Assembly (NCBI GenBank): GCA_002722705.1
Contig: PBMP01000061.1
Span: 1-64,000, forward strand
Reading direction: 5' to 3'
Length of the DNA: 64,000 nt
Source of the DNA: Pseudobdellovibrionaceae bacterium
GTDB taxonomy: Bacteria; Bdellovibrionota; UBA1018; UBA6935
Shown: piece after piece, positions 1 to 7,623 of the stretch
How the letters are laid out: every line of letters begins with the position of its first letter
Position numbering within the stretch: position 1 is the stretch's first letter
Translations under genes and position numbers: made by a program
Notes under the pieces: model-generated
The model's input: the letters and a program-made list of their open reading frames with translations, nothing else
What the model was told of the DNA's origin: nothing
Database searches by the model: none

Positions 1-66
1 ACAAAGACCGAGAAACTCTTTGACCAGCTAGAGGCTCAATTGAAAAAATACAATGATGCCGCATAG
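1..66 (+). CDS. C-terminal end of an unidentified protein (partial)
   Basis: An open frame enters from the left edge and ends at TAG (64-66). Its last 21 residues are charged and helix-prone (ending EAQLKKYNDAA). Too little remains to name the protein. It converges on the ubiB-like gene. Confidence 0.5.
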   Translation, partial: TKTEKLFDQLEAQLKKYNDAA

Positions 67-134
67 CTGCAACTTACCCATGTCCCTTTAATTTACATGT
101 CTATTGTTTTTTCATACTCTGTGTCTTTAAAGGC

Positions 135-1796
135 TCATCTAAAAAGAGATCTGAATAAAAAAAGAATTCCAAATCCAGTGAGAATAACCGATTGAATGGG
201 AAAGCCTAATAAGTCATAGCCGTTCGAATACCCTAAAGAAAGACTTCCAGAAATAAGAAGAGCAGCTCCAATTAAGGTAGTACTCATATTTTTTTGATTT
301 TCATTAAGCTGTTTTCTTATTTCACTTAATTCAGAAACTTTAATTTCAAAGATAAAATCATTTGAGTTAAATTTTTTAAACATCCACCGAATTTGTCTTG
401 GAAGGACTTGAAAGAGAGAAATGATGTCTTTTGCAATCCACAAAGTTTCTTTCGAAATCCGATTAAATGAGTATTGGTTTTTCATAAGATCCCGAATGAG
501 ATCTCTTCCTTCACTTAATAAATCAAAGTCGGGGTCAAGAGTTCTTCCCATAGATTCAATTGTAAGTATTGCCTTAAAGACAATCATCCAGTCTCCTGGA
601 ACTTTGATTTGGTATTTGGTAGCTATTTTTGTTGATTCAATTAAAATTTTACCAATGTTCATTTGAGAAAGAGAAAGTCCCATATAAGGAGATAGACTGT
701 TCCTAATATCTCGTTGGAAACCTTCAAAATCGATAGAAGGATCTGCAGATCCTAATTCGGCATACTGATAGCAAAGCTTTTCGTAATCTTCAGAGAGTAA
801 GCTCATGACCATTGATACGAGTTGATCTCTGGATCGTTGTGAAAGTCTTCCCACAATGCCAAAATCAATAATTCCAATTCGATTTCCTGGAAGGATAAAT
901 AAGTTCCCTCCATGGAGATCTCCATGAAAGAGTCCATCAATCATGATCGATTTAAAAAAAGCTCGATTTCCAATGCTTGCAATAAACTTTCTGTCAATAT
1001 GTGCGCTATTGTGTTCGTTCAGTTCATTAACTTTGATTCCTCTAAATCGTTCTTGAGTGAGAATTTTTGTGGTGCTGAGTTCAGGATATACTTTTGGAAT
1101 TACAATATCTTTCATGTCTGAAAGATTTTCAGACATTTTAATCATATTGTTTGCTTCAACAACGAAGTCGAGTTCTAAAGTGAGTGTTCTTAAAAACTCT
1201 TCTACAAAAGTAGTAGGGTTAAGGATCCGAGATTCTGGAATATATTTTTCTAAAGCTTTTGCTAAGAAGCTGAGAAGAGAAATATCATTTTTAATAATAG
1301 AATCAATTCCAGGACGTTGTACTTTTACAACGACTTCTTCTCCGCTGTGAAGAGAAGCAGCGTGAACTTGTCCAATGGATGCCGATGCGAGTGGTTTTTC
1401 GCTAAAGTCGGAATAGACGCTTGAAAGTGGAGCTTTTAATTCAGATTCGATAACACGTTGAATTTCTGTAAATGGAATCGGTGCAACGTGATCTTGAAGT
1501 TCAGTGAGTTGTTCAATGTAAGATTCAGGTAGAAGATCAGGACGAGTAGAAAGAACTTGTCCTAGTTTTACAAATGTTGGACCTAATTCTTCAAATGCTT
1601 CTTTTAGTCTTACAGGAGTATTTTTAGATTCTTCATCTTTTGGAGAAAGAAATTTTTTCGGAACAAACTTCCCAAGATCCATCCGAATGACTACATCTTC
1701 AAAGCCATGCTTTGCAAATACGCCTAGAATTTGTCTTAAACGTTGTGCGTTTTTAACTGCTTTGCCGATATTTCGGCTTGTCCAAATCCAATTCAC
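135..1796 (-). CDS. ubiB: UbiB/AarF/ABC1-family atypical kinase
   Basis: A 553-residue member of the ABC1/ADCK/UbiB family of atypical kinase-like ATPases, membrane proteins needed for ubiquinone biosynthesis or isoprenoid lipid handling. Visible are the family KxGQ motif (FVKLGQVLSTRPDLLP), the alanine-type nucleotide loop (ASIGQVHAA) and the catalytic segment LFHGDLHGGNLF followed by IGIIDFG. Two hydrophobic segments at the C terminus (about residues 508-552) are the usual membrane hairpin. Length is normal. The start is GTG at 1796, giving MNWIWTSRN. No other ubiquinone genes are nearby, so the exact lipid substrate is inferred from family only. Confidence 0.88.
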   Translation of the reverse strand: MNWIWTSRNIGKAVKNAQRLRQILGVFAKHGFEDVVIRMDLGKFVPKKFLSPKDEESKNTPVRLKEAFEELGPTFVKLGQVLSTRPDLLPESYIEQLTELQDHVAPIPFTEIQRVIESELKAPLSSVYSDFSEKPLASASIGQVHAASLHSGEEVVVKVQRPGIDSIIKNDISLLSFLAKALEKYIPESRILNPTTFVEEFLRTLTLELDFVVEANNMIKMSENLSDMKDIVIPKVYPELSTTKILTQERFRGIKVNELNEHNSAHIDRKFIASIGNRAFFKSIMIDGLFHGDLHGGNLFILPGNRIGIIDFGIVGRLSQRSRDQLVSMVMSLLSEDYEKLCYQYAELGSADPSIDFEGFQRDIRNSLSPYMGLSLSQMNIGKILIESTKIATKYQIKVPGDWMIVFKAILTIESMGRTLDPDFDLLSEGRDLIRDLMKNQYSFNRISKETLWIAKDIISLFQVLPRQIRWMFKKFNSNDFIFEIKVSELSEIRKQLNENQKNMSTTLIGAALLISGSLSLGYSNGYDLLGFPIQSVILTGFGILFLFRSLFR

Positions 1797-1866
1797 CTTA
1801 CTTACCAGTTTCCTGAATGTATGACCTTATTTTCAAGAGGAGATTCTTACCTAGTTGGAAAAGGTA

Positions 1867-3906
1867 TTAACTCTTTTTTTCAATGAGTTCAAATTCTACT
1901 TGTCGTTTTAATAAATCAGTAGAGACCACCAAAATTCGTACTTCGTCCCCCATTTGAAATACATCTTGATTCCGGCGGCCAGAAATAGTCATTTTTTTGT
2001 CGTCGAAACGATAAGAGTCTCCTTTTAGAGAAGACTTGGGAATCATTCCCTCTGCAAAAGGATCGTGTAGTTGAACAAAAATCCCTTTCTCATGAAGTCC
2101 ACTAATTTTACCGTCAAATTCCTGACCAACTTTAGTTTCGAGAAGACGAACAGTTTTGATTTTTTTAGAATCTCTTTCTGCGTCGGCAGCGATTCGTTCC
2201 TGTTGACTGGTGTGTTCGGCTGCTTTTTCAATAAAATCTGCGAGTTCTTCAAAATGAGGTGCAGGTTTATGGACCCCTAGAATCCACTTGATGATTCGAT
2301 GGACAATTAAGTCAGGATAACGGCGAATTGGGCTGGTAAAATGGGTGTAGGCTTGTGATGCAAGCCCATAGTGTCCGATGTGATTTCCAGAATACTTTGC
2401 TTGTTTCATTGCTCTTAAGATCATTTGATTAAGCAAGCTTTCTGCGGGGTGTCCTTCAAATTCCTTAAGAGCTTTGGATATTACCTCTGGTTTTTCTGCG
2501 GCTTCCTCTAAATCGATAGAAATTCCAAGGCTTCTACACAAATCTTGAAATTGAAAAAGAGATTGATCGCTTGGTGGTTCATGAATTCTAAAAATAAAAG
2601 GCCAGGATTTTTGAATGACCCATTCAGATACAGCTTCATTTGCCGCGATCATGAACTCTTCAATTAATCGATGCGTTTCTACTCTCTCTCTCAGTTCGAT
2701 GTGCGTGGGTTCACCATTTTCATCTACATAAACTTTAGATTCTGGAAGATCAAAATCAATAGAGCCTCTAGATTTTCTTTTATTTCTTAAGGTTTCAAAA
2801 AGTGCAAAGGCATCGGAAAATTCCCAATTTTTATCAGATGTTTTCAGCTCATATTCTTTTTGTAACTCTTCATAAATCCATCTTTTTTTACTTTGAATGA
2901 TTGCATTGTAAACTTGAGTATTTATGAATTTTCCTTGTGAATTAATTTCAATTTGGGCAACAATAGCGTAGCGGTCTTCGTTTGGTCTTAAGCTACATAG
3001 ATTTTCAGAAAGGTTTGATGGGAGCATATGAAAAGCTCGTTCAGGAAAATAAACACTTGTTCCTTTTTCGTAGGCTTCTTGATCAATGAATGATCCAGGT
3101 CTAACAAAGTGACTTACGTCGGCAATCCCAACCCATAAAATATAATGACCATTTTTCTTTTCAACATAAATAGCATCATCAAAGTCTCTTGCATCTTCTC
3201 CATCAATCGTAACCCAATTGAGGTGACGTAGGTCTTTTCTTTCTGGCATTTCCTCATCTATATTTATAGTGAGGTTTTGAGCTTGTTTAATGGCTTCTTC
3301 AGAATGACCCTCTTTAATTCCATGCTCATTTGAAAGCCATTCCAGATCAACGCTTGCAGGAATTGTTTTTCCAAGGTGCTTAATGACTTGACCAATGACT
3401 GGGAATTTTCCTGATTTTTTAAATTCTAGTTCTACTAAGAGCCAGTCATTGTTTTTTACTCCTTGTGGAGGTTGAGGAATGTAAATCCATTCAAGGGCAT
3501 TTTTTTTCTGAAAAACCCCAGATCCGCCTTTATGAGCACCTGGGTATAGTTCTTTTCTGAATTGGCAAATTACTTTTGAAAGTCGGTGTTCAACAAGTTG
3601 TATACCTAGCACTTCTCCTGAAAGCTCTAAAAACCGGACTCTAACAATGTCTCCATGAAAATAATCGCAGGCAACTTCTTTTGGGATTTGTAGGTCTTCG
3701 TAATGTCCTGACTGAGGAATGAGAAAAGCAAATCCTTTAAAGTGTTTGTCTACCTTTGCTAAAAAAGACGTAATCTTTTCAGGCTTTTTATTTTTTTGAT
3801 CAAAATTTTTACTCTTACGATGGTTTGAATTTCTTCTAGAAGAAGAAGGTTTTCGTCGTTCGGTGGATCGTTTTTTCTTTGGAGCAGGTTTCTTTTTTCT
3901 TGGCAT
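1867..3906 (-). CDS. rnr: Ribonuclease R (RNase II/VacB family)
   Basis: A 679-residue 3'-to-5' exoribonuclease that degrades structured RNA. Order of parts: a lysine/arginine-rich N-terminal extension (residues 1-45), cold-shock-type OB folds, the RNB catalytic domain with its metal-binding aspartates (DGEDARDFDDAI, residues 235-246), and a C-terminal S1 domain (GQEFDGKISGLHEKGIFVQL). The TSPIRRYPDL signature of RNB domains is present. It is shorter than the E. coli protein mainly through compact termini. ATG start at 3906. It lies 70 bp upstream of ubiB on the same strand and may share its transcript. Confidence 0.93.
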   Translation of the reverse strand: MPRKKKPAPKKKRSTERRKPSSSRRNSNHRKSKNFDQKNKKPEKITSFLAKVDKHFKGFAFLIPQSGHYEDLQIPKEVACDYFHGDIVRVRFLELSGEVLGIQLVEHRLSKVICQFRKELYPGAHKGGSGVFQKKNALEWIYIPQPPQGVKNNDWLLVELEFKKSGKFPVIGQVIKHLGKTIPASVDLEWLSNEHGIKEGHSEEAIKQAQNLTINIDEEMPERKDLRHLNWVTIDGEDARDFDDAIYVEKKNGHYILWVGIADVSHFVRPGSFIDQEAYEKGTSVYFPERAFHMLPSNLSENLCSLRPNEDRYAIVAQIEINSQGKFINTQVYNAIIQSKKRWIYEELQKEYELKTSDKNWEFSDAFALFETLRNKRKSRGSIDFDLPESKVYVDENGEPTHIELRERVETHRLIEEFMIAANEAVSEWVIQKSWPFIFRIHEPPSDQSLFQFQDLCRSLGISIDLEEAAEKPEVISKALKEFEGHPAESLLNQMILRAMKQAKYSGNHIGHYGLASQAYTHFTSPIRRYPDLIVHRIIKWILGVHKPAPHFEELADFIEKAAEHTSQQERIAADAERDSKKIKTVRLLETKVGQEFDGKISGLHEKGIFVQLHDPFAEGMIPKSSLKGDSYRFDDKKMTISGRRNQDVFQMGDEVRILVVSTDLLKRQVEFELIEKKS

Positions 3907-4076
3907 TTGAATCAGGTATCTCTAATTTTTGGAATGAAATCAATCATAGAATGCTGATAGTCAAACACTTGACTTAAATAGATAGCTCAATTGTCTGATA
4001 ATCTTGGAATTGAGAGCTGGAATCAGGAGTTTTTCATTTTTTAAGCTGTCTAAAGAGCTAAATTGAAAGGAATTTT

Positions 4077-4517
4077 GTGTCAGACAAAAAGCCAAAAGGC
4101 GGCATAAAGGTTGCTGCAGAGATGCTTGAATATTTATCAAGTCAGGAACGTGAAAAAATTTTGGAAAATGTGAGTAAAAGAGACCCGGCAATTGCAAGTC
4201 GGTTGAGGTCTCAGATCCGAAGTTTTGAGTCTCTTTTAAAGGTCCAAAATAAAGGAATGCAGCGTTTAATTCGAGAGCTTGATATTTCTCAAATTGTAAA
4301 AGCATTAAAAATTTCTAGTGATGAAATGAAAAGTCATTTTTTTTCTCATATGTCAATGAGAATGGCTGAAGAGGTAAAAGAAAATATTGCTCAGTCTCAA
4401 AAAATGAAAAAATCGGATGTCTATGATACACAGAAAAAAATTGTTGATTTAGCTCTTGAACTTGAATCTCAAGGACTACTTGTTTTTTCAGAAAATGACG
4501 AAGAGTGGGTTGATTAA
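4077..4517 (+). CDS. Stand-alone FliG-like domain protein
   Basis: A 146-residue protein matching the later part of flagellar motor-switch protein FliG: AAEMLEYLSSQEREKILENV, then RDPAIASRLRSQ, a QRLIRELD segment and KISSDEMKSHFFSHMSMRMAEE. Full FliG is about 330-350 residues; here only this domain is present, with no flagellar genes beside it. The start is GTG at 4077 with AAGG about 7 bases upstream. It could be a paralogue that binds the rotor, or a protein reusing the fold elsewhere. Family resemblance is read from sequence; function is inference. Its end overlaps dtd by 4 bp, tail to tail. Confidence 0.7.
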   Translation: MSDKKPKGGIKVAAEMLEYLSSQEREKILENVSKRDPAIASRLRSQIRSFESLLKVQNKGMQRLIRELDISQIVKALKISSDEMKSHFFSHMSMRMAEEVKENIAQSQKMKKSDVYDTQKKIVDLALELESQGLLVFSENDEEWVD

Positions 4518-4951
4518 AGCTCCAGAATAAATGTTACAGGACCGTCATTAAGAAGGCTGACACACATCTCTGCCTGAAAAACACCTTGTTCAGTATGAAT
4601 TCCTAAATTTTTACTTAATTCAATTGATTTTTCATATAAAGATTTTGCGGCTTCAGGGGATTCCGCCTGAGTAAAGCTAGGCCTTCGACCTTGGAGGCAA
4701 TTTCCAGCTAATGTAAATTGAGAAACAATGAGGTGTTGGCCTTGGATATCAAGTAATGATTTATTCATTTTTCCATTTTCATCTTCAAAAATTCTCAACT
4801 TGATAATTTTATCGATCATTTTTTCTAGGAGAGCTTGGTTATCTCCTTTTTCAAAGCCGATTAAAGTTAAAATTCCTTGTTCGATGGATCCTACTTTTTT
4901 ATCATCTACTGTGACATGCGCTTTTTTTACTCTTTGGATAACGGCTTTCAT
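4514..4951 (-). CDS. dtd: D-aminoacyl-tRNA deacylase
   Basis: A 145-residue DTD enzyme that hydrolyses D-amino acids (and glycine mischarged on tRNA-Ala) from tRNA. It begins MKAVIQRVKKAHVTVDDKKVG and has the two active-site motifs of the family: SQFTLAGNCLQGRRPSF and the C-terminal NDGPVTF. Full family length. Convergent with the FliG-like gene and divergent from the phosphatase gene 36 bp away. Confidence 0.95.
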   Translation of the reverse strand: MKAVIQRVKKAHVTVDDKKVGSIEQGILTLIGFEKGDNQALLEKMIDKIIKLRIFEDENGKMNKSLLDIQGQHLIVSQFTLAGNCLQGRRPSFTQAESPEAAKSLYEKSIELSKNLGIHTEQGVFQAEMCVSLLNDGPVTFILEL

Positions 4952-4987
4952 GTCAGCCGTATACTCTAATTCAATAGGAGGAGCAAC

Positions 4988-5581
4988 ATGAATCTATTTT
5001 ATCTTATTCGTCATGGAGAAACGTTTTGGAACGAGGCAGGTAAATTTCAAGGACATGCAGATATAGAATTGAATGAGAATGGAAAGAATCAAGCAAAGAA
5101 ACTTCAAGAAGTAGTTTTGAAATTAAGTCCTGATCGAGTATTGAGTTCAGATTTAAAGAGAGCTTATGAAACAGCTAAAATTTCAACTGAATTTTTAAAT
5201 TTAAAAATTCAGTGTGACAAAAGATTTAGAGAGGCTCATATTGGTGAAGCTCAAGGACTCACCTATTCACAGCTGATCGACTCTTTTGGAAAAGACTTAA
5301 TGAATCAGTGGAGGTCAAATTCCAGGAAGCATTTGGATTGTCGGTATCCCCAAGGAGAAAGTGGAGCGGAGATGATTAAAAGAATTTTAGAAGGATTAAC
5401 TTTTTTTAATTCAGATCCTGTGGATAAAACACTTATTTTTACCCATGGAGGAGTGATTAGAAGAGTGATGCAACATTTGTCTGATCATTCATTTGAGCGA
5501 ATTCCAATTCCAAATGGTATTGTGTATCCAATTCAATTTAAAAATGAACATTGGAATATATTACCTTTAATTCATTTTTAA
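4988..5581 (+). CDS. Histidine phosphatase (phosphoglycerate-mutase-like)
   Basis: A 197-residue member of the histidine phosphatase superfamily, branch 1. The catalytic RHG motif is in LIRHGETFWNEAGKFQGH, the second active-site region in SSDLKRAYETAKI, and the second histidine in FTHGGVIRRV. The substrate cannot be told from sequence; relatives act on phosphoglycerate, alpha-ribazole phosphate or other small phosphoesters. AGGAG (4977-4981) lies six bases upstream of the ATG. Its end overlaps marC by 4 bp. Confidence 0.85.
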   Translation: MNLFYLIRHGETFWNEAGKFQGHADIELNENGKNQAKKLQEVVLKLSPDRVLSSDLKRAYETAKISTEFLNLKIQCDKRFREAHIGEAQGLTYSQLIDSFGKDLMNQWRSNSRKHLDCRYPQGESGAEMIKRILEGLTFFNSDPVDKTLIFTHGGVIRRVMQHLSDHSFERIPIPNGIVYPIQFKNEHWNILPLIHF

Positions 5582-6171
5582 GAATTTTGAATGATATTTG
5601 TAATTCCAACTCGAATCATCATTACGGCGATTCCTGTTAGAAAAAGGGATGCTACCTTGGCAAAAGCTTGAGACCCCGATTTTCCCATAATTTTAACAAC
5701 CCATTTGGACTGACTAAAGACTAACCAAACAAAGGCAAGGTTCGTAAGAACTGAAGCAATTGTGATCCAATAACCAAATGAATCTACTGAAATGAGAATG
5801 GTTGTTAAAGCTGCTGGACCAACAATAAGCGGAATTCCGATAGGAACAATTCCTACCGACTCTCCAGAGCGTCTTTCTTCTTGTTGTGAAAATAGAAGGT
5901 CTACAATTGCTAAAATAAGAAGAACAATTCCACCACCGATTCTAAAGTCATTTTCATTAATTCCCAAAAAACTAAAAATAAATTTTCCAGCAACGATAAA
6001 AACAGCACAAATGATCAATGCTGCTAGAGTTGCTTCGCTTACGAGTTTCTTTTTTGAACTTTCACCGACACCTGCAGTAAGAGAGATAAAAACAGGTAAA
6101 ATTCCTAGAGCGTCCATAGCTACAAATAAAGGAATAAACGCAGAAAAATAATCTTTAATGATTTCATACAT
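5578..6171 (-). CDS. MarC-family integral membrane protein
   Basis: A MarC/UPF0056 inner-membrane protein of 197 residues with about six hydrophobic segments. Typical segments are the N-terminal FIPLFVAMDALGILPVFISL and the GIPLIVGPAALTTILI motif. The family is widespread and its transport role is unknown. An upstream in-frame TTG would add 32 non-hydrophobic residues; I prefer ATG at 6171 (MYEIIKDYFS) because it gives the usual family N terminus and length. Confidence 0.85.
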   Translation of the reverse strand: MYEIIKDYFSAFIPLFVAMDALGILPVFISLTAGVGESSKKKLVSEATLAALIICAVFIVAGKFIFSFLGINENDFRIGGGIVLLILAIVDLLFSQQEERRSGESVGIVPIGIPLIVGPAALTTILISVDSFGYWITIASVLTNLAFVWLVFSQSKWVVKIMGKSGSQAFAKVASLFLTGIAVMMIRVGITNIIQNS

Positions 6172-6312
6172 AAATAAAAATTTAGCATGAGAATAAAAAG
6201 GAATCGAGTTTGATTGATGTAAGGATTTGTAGGCAATTCTTACCTCTTGTTTGTCGCTAGGTATCAAAAATAAATTGAGAAGGAATGAGTTTTATTTTTT
6301 TGAGGAATATGT

Positions 6313-7623
6313 TTGAAAGCACTTAAAATAGCAGTATTTATTTTTACTTTAAACGTCCAAGCTGCTGGGGTTATTCAGATTGATACTCAGGGTTTTCTGC
6401 GTTCTTCAAACGATCGTCAAAATTCGATCTCTACACTCTCGGTAGGACCACGATATGAAACCGAAGGTCAGTGGATTCGTGCAAAACTTGATCTTCAGGC
6501 AATTGCTTTTTTATCAGATACTTCTTCTTTTACTTTAGAGGCAACTGATGCTTATGTATCTACATCTAAGAAGCTTCTTAATTTACATGAAATTACTTTA
6601 GGAAGAAGAAAATTTGATTGGAGTACTGCGGATGACTTATGGGATTTGAGTCTTTGGAACCCTTCATTCGTTTGGAATCCATTTCGTTATGATCAAATTG
6701 GTCAGACAGGTCTATTTTATAAATTTCAAAGTAAAAAATTTAAAGTCTTACTTTTTGGAAGTCCTTTAGGGATACCTGAAAGAGGGTTTCCCGTCTATGA
6801 GGAGAATGGAAAACTTGTTTCACCTAGCACGAGTTGGATTCCTCCTGTTCAGCAGTTTGCATTTTTAAATAAACAATATGATATTCAGTATAATTTAATT
6901 GATCCAAAGATTTCTGATGCAATATTGCGTCCTACTGGAGGAATTTCTTTTCAGTATGGAGACAAGGGTCGAGGTTTTTGGACTTCGGTGTCTTATGGAT
7001 ATATGCCTATGCATCGTGTTGATATTGCGGTTAAAGCTGGACTTTCTTCACAAGGAGTTGCTGCGATTGATCTTCTTCCGGTTTTTCCGATGCATCACTT
7101 AATTAATTTTGAAACAGGTTTTGTTACTTCTAGTTGGTCGATTTGGGGGTCTTTAACTGGTGAGAGTCCATCACGAAAAGCGCCTCCCTCAGGGTATATT
7201 AGTACTCCTATGGGACCGGCTTTAGTTACAGCCGGAGGAGGGTCTGTTAAGTGGTTGGATGGACTTACTATTGATCTCACTTATTTGTATATCTATGAAC
7301 AAGAGACTCCAAAGCCTGAAAGTATTGTAGATGTAGCCTTCCCTTCACGATTTTTTTATAAAAGTGCTTGGGCAATTCAAGGGCGATGGGAAGGACCTTC
7401 TCCTTTAGCGTATCAAGGGCGTTGGCTTTACGACGTTACCAATGCAAGTAATTTATTTTCATTAGATATCGAGTTTAATCCTTCATGGAAAAGTCCGGAA
7501 GCAAATAAGGGGTGGAAAGTTGGATTAGGTGCAGACATTTTATCTACCTCAACAGAAAAAGGTTATATCGGTCAGTATGAAGGAGATGATCGAATCAGGG
7601 GGCAAATTGCTTATGCGTTTTAA
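6313..7623 (+). CDS. Predicted outer-membrane beta-barrel protein
   Basis: A 436-residue protein with a signal peptide (residues 1 to about 18, ending NVQAAG). Alternating hydrophobic/polar, aromatic-rich strands follow (for example RAKLDLQAIAFLS, WTSVSYGYMPM, LTYLYIYEQE), and it ends in an aromatic residue (QIAYAF), the usual barrel-assembly signal. The start is TTG at 6313 preceded by GAGGA at 6302-6306. I do not recognise a named family. Its last codons overlap the start of the next gene, so the two are probably translated together and may act as a pair. Confidence 0.7.
   Translation: MKALKIAVFIFTLNVQAAGVIQIDTQGFLRSSNDRQNSISTLSVGPRYETEGQWIRAKLDLQAIAFLSDTSSFTLEATDAYVSTSKKLLNLHEITLGRRKFDWSTADDLWDLSLWNPSFVWNPFRYDQIGQTGLFYKFQSKKFKVLLFGSPLGIPERGFPVYEENGKLVSPSTSWIPPVQQFAFLNKQYDIQYNLIDPKISDAILRPTGGISFQYGDKGRGFWTSVSYGYMPMHRVDIAVKAGLSSQGVAAIDLLPVFPMHHLINFETGFVTSSWSIWGSLTGESPSRKAPPSGYISTPMGPALVTAGGGSVKWLDGLTIDLTYLYIYEQETPKPESIVDVAFPSRFFYKSAWAIQGRWEGPSPLAYQGRWLYDVTNASNLFSLDIEFNPSWKSPEANKGWKVGLGADILSTSTEKGYIGQYEGDDRIRGQIAYAF

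Noticed and set aside
421-1350. Open frames on the + strand opposite ubiB
   Set aside because: They lie antisense to clearly conserved coding sequence and have no ribosome sites or recognisable products.
6169-6267. Longer MarC with 32 extra N-terminal residues
   Set aside because: Needs a TTG start and adds a polar stretch not typical of the family.
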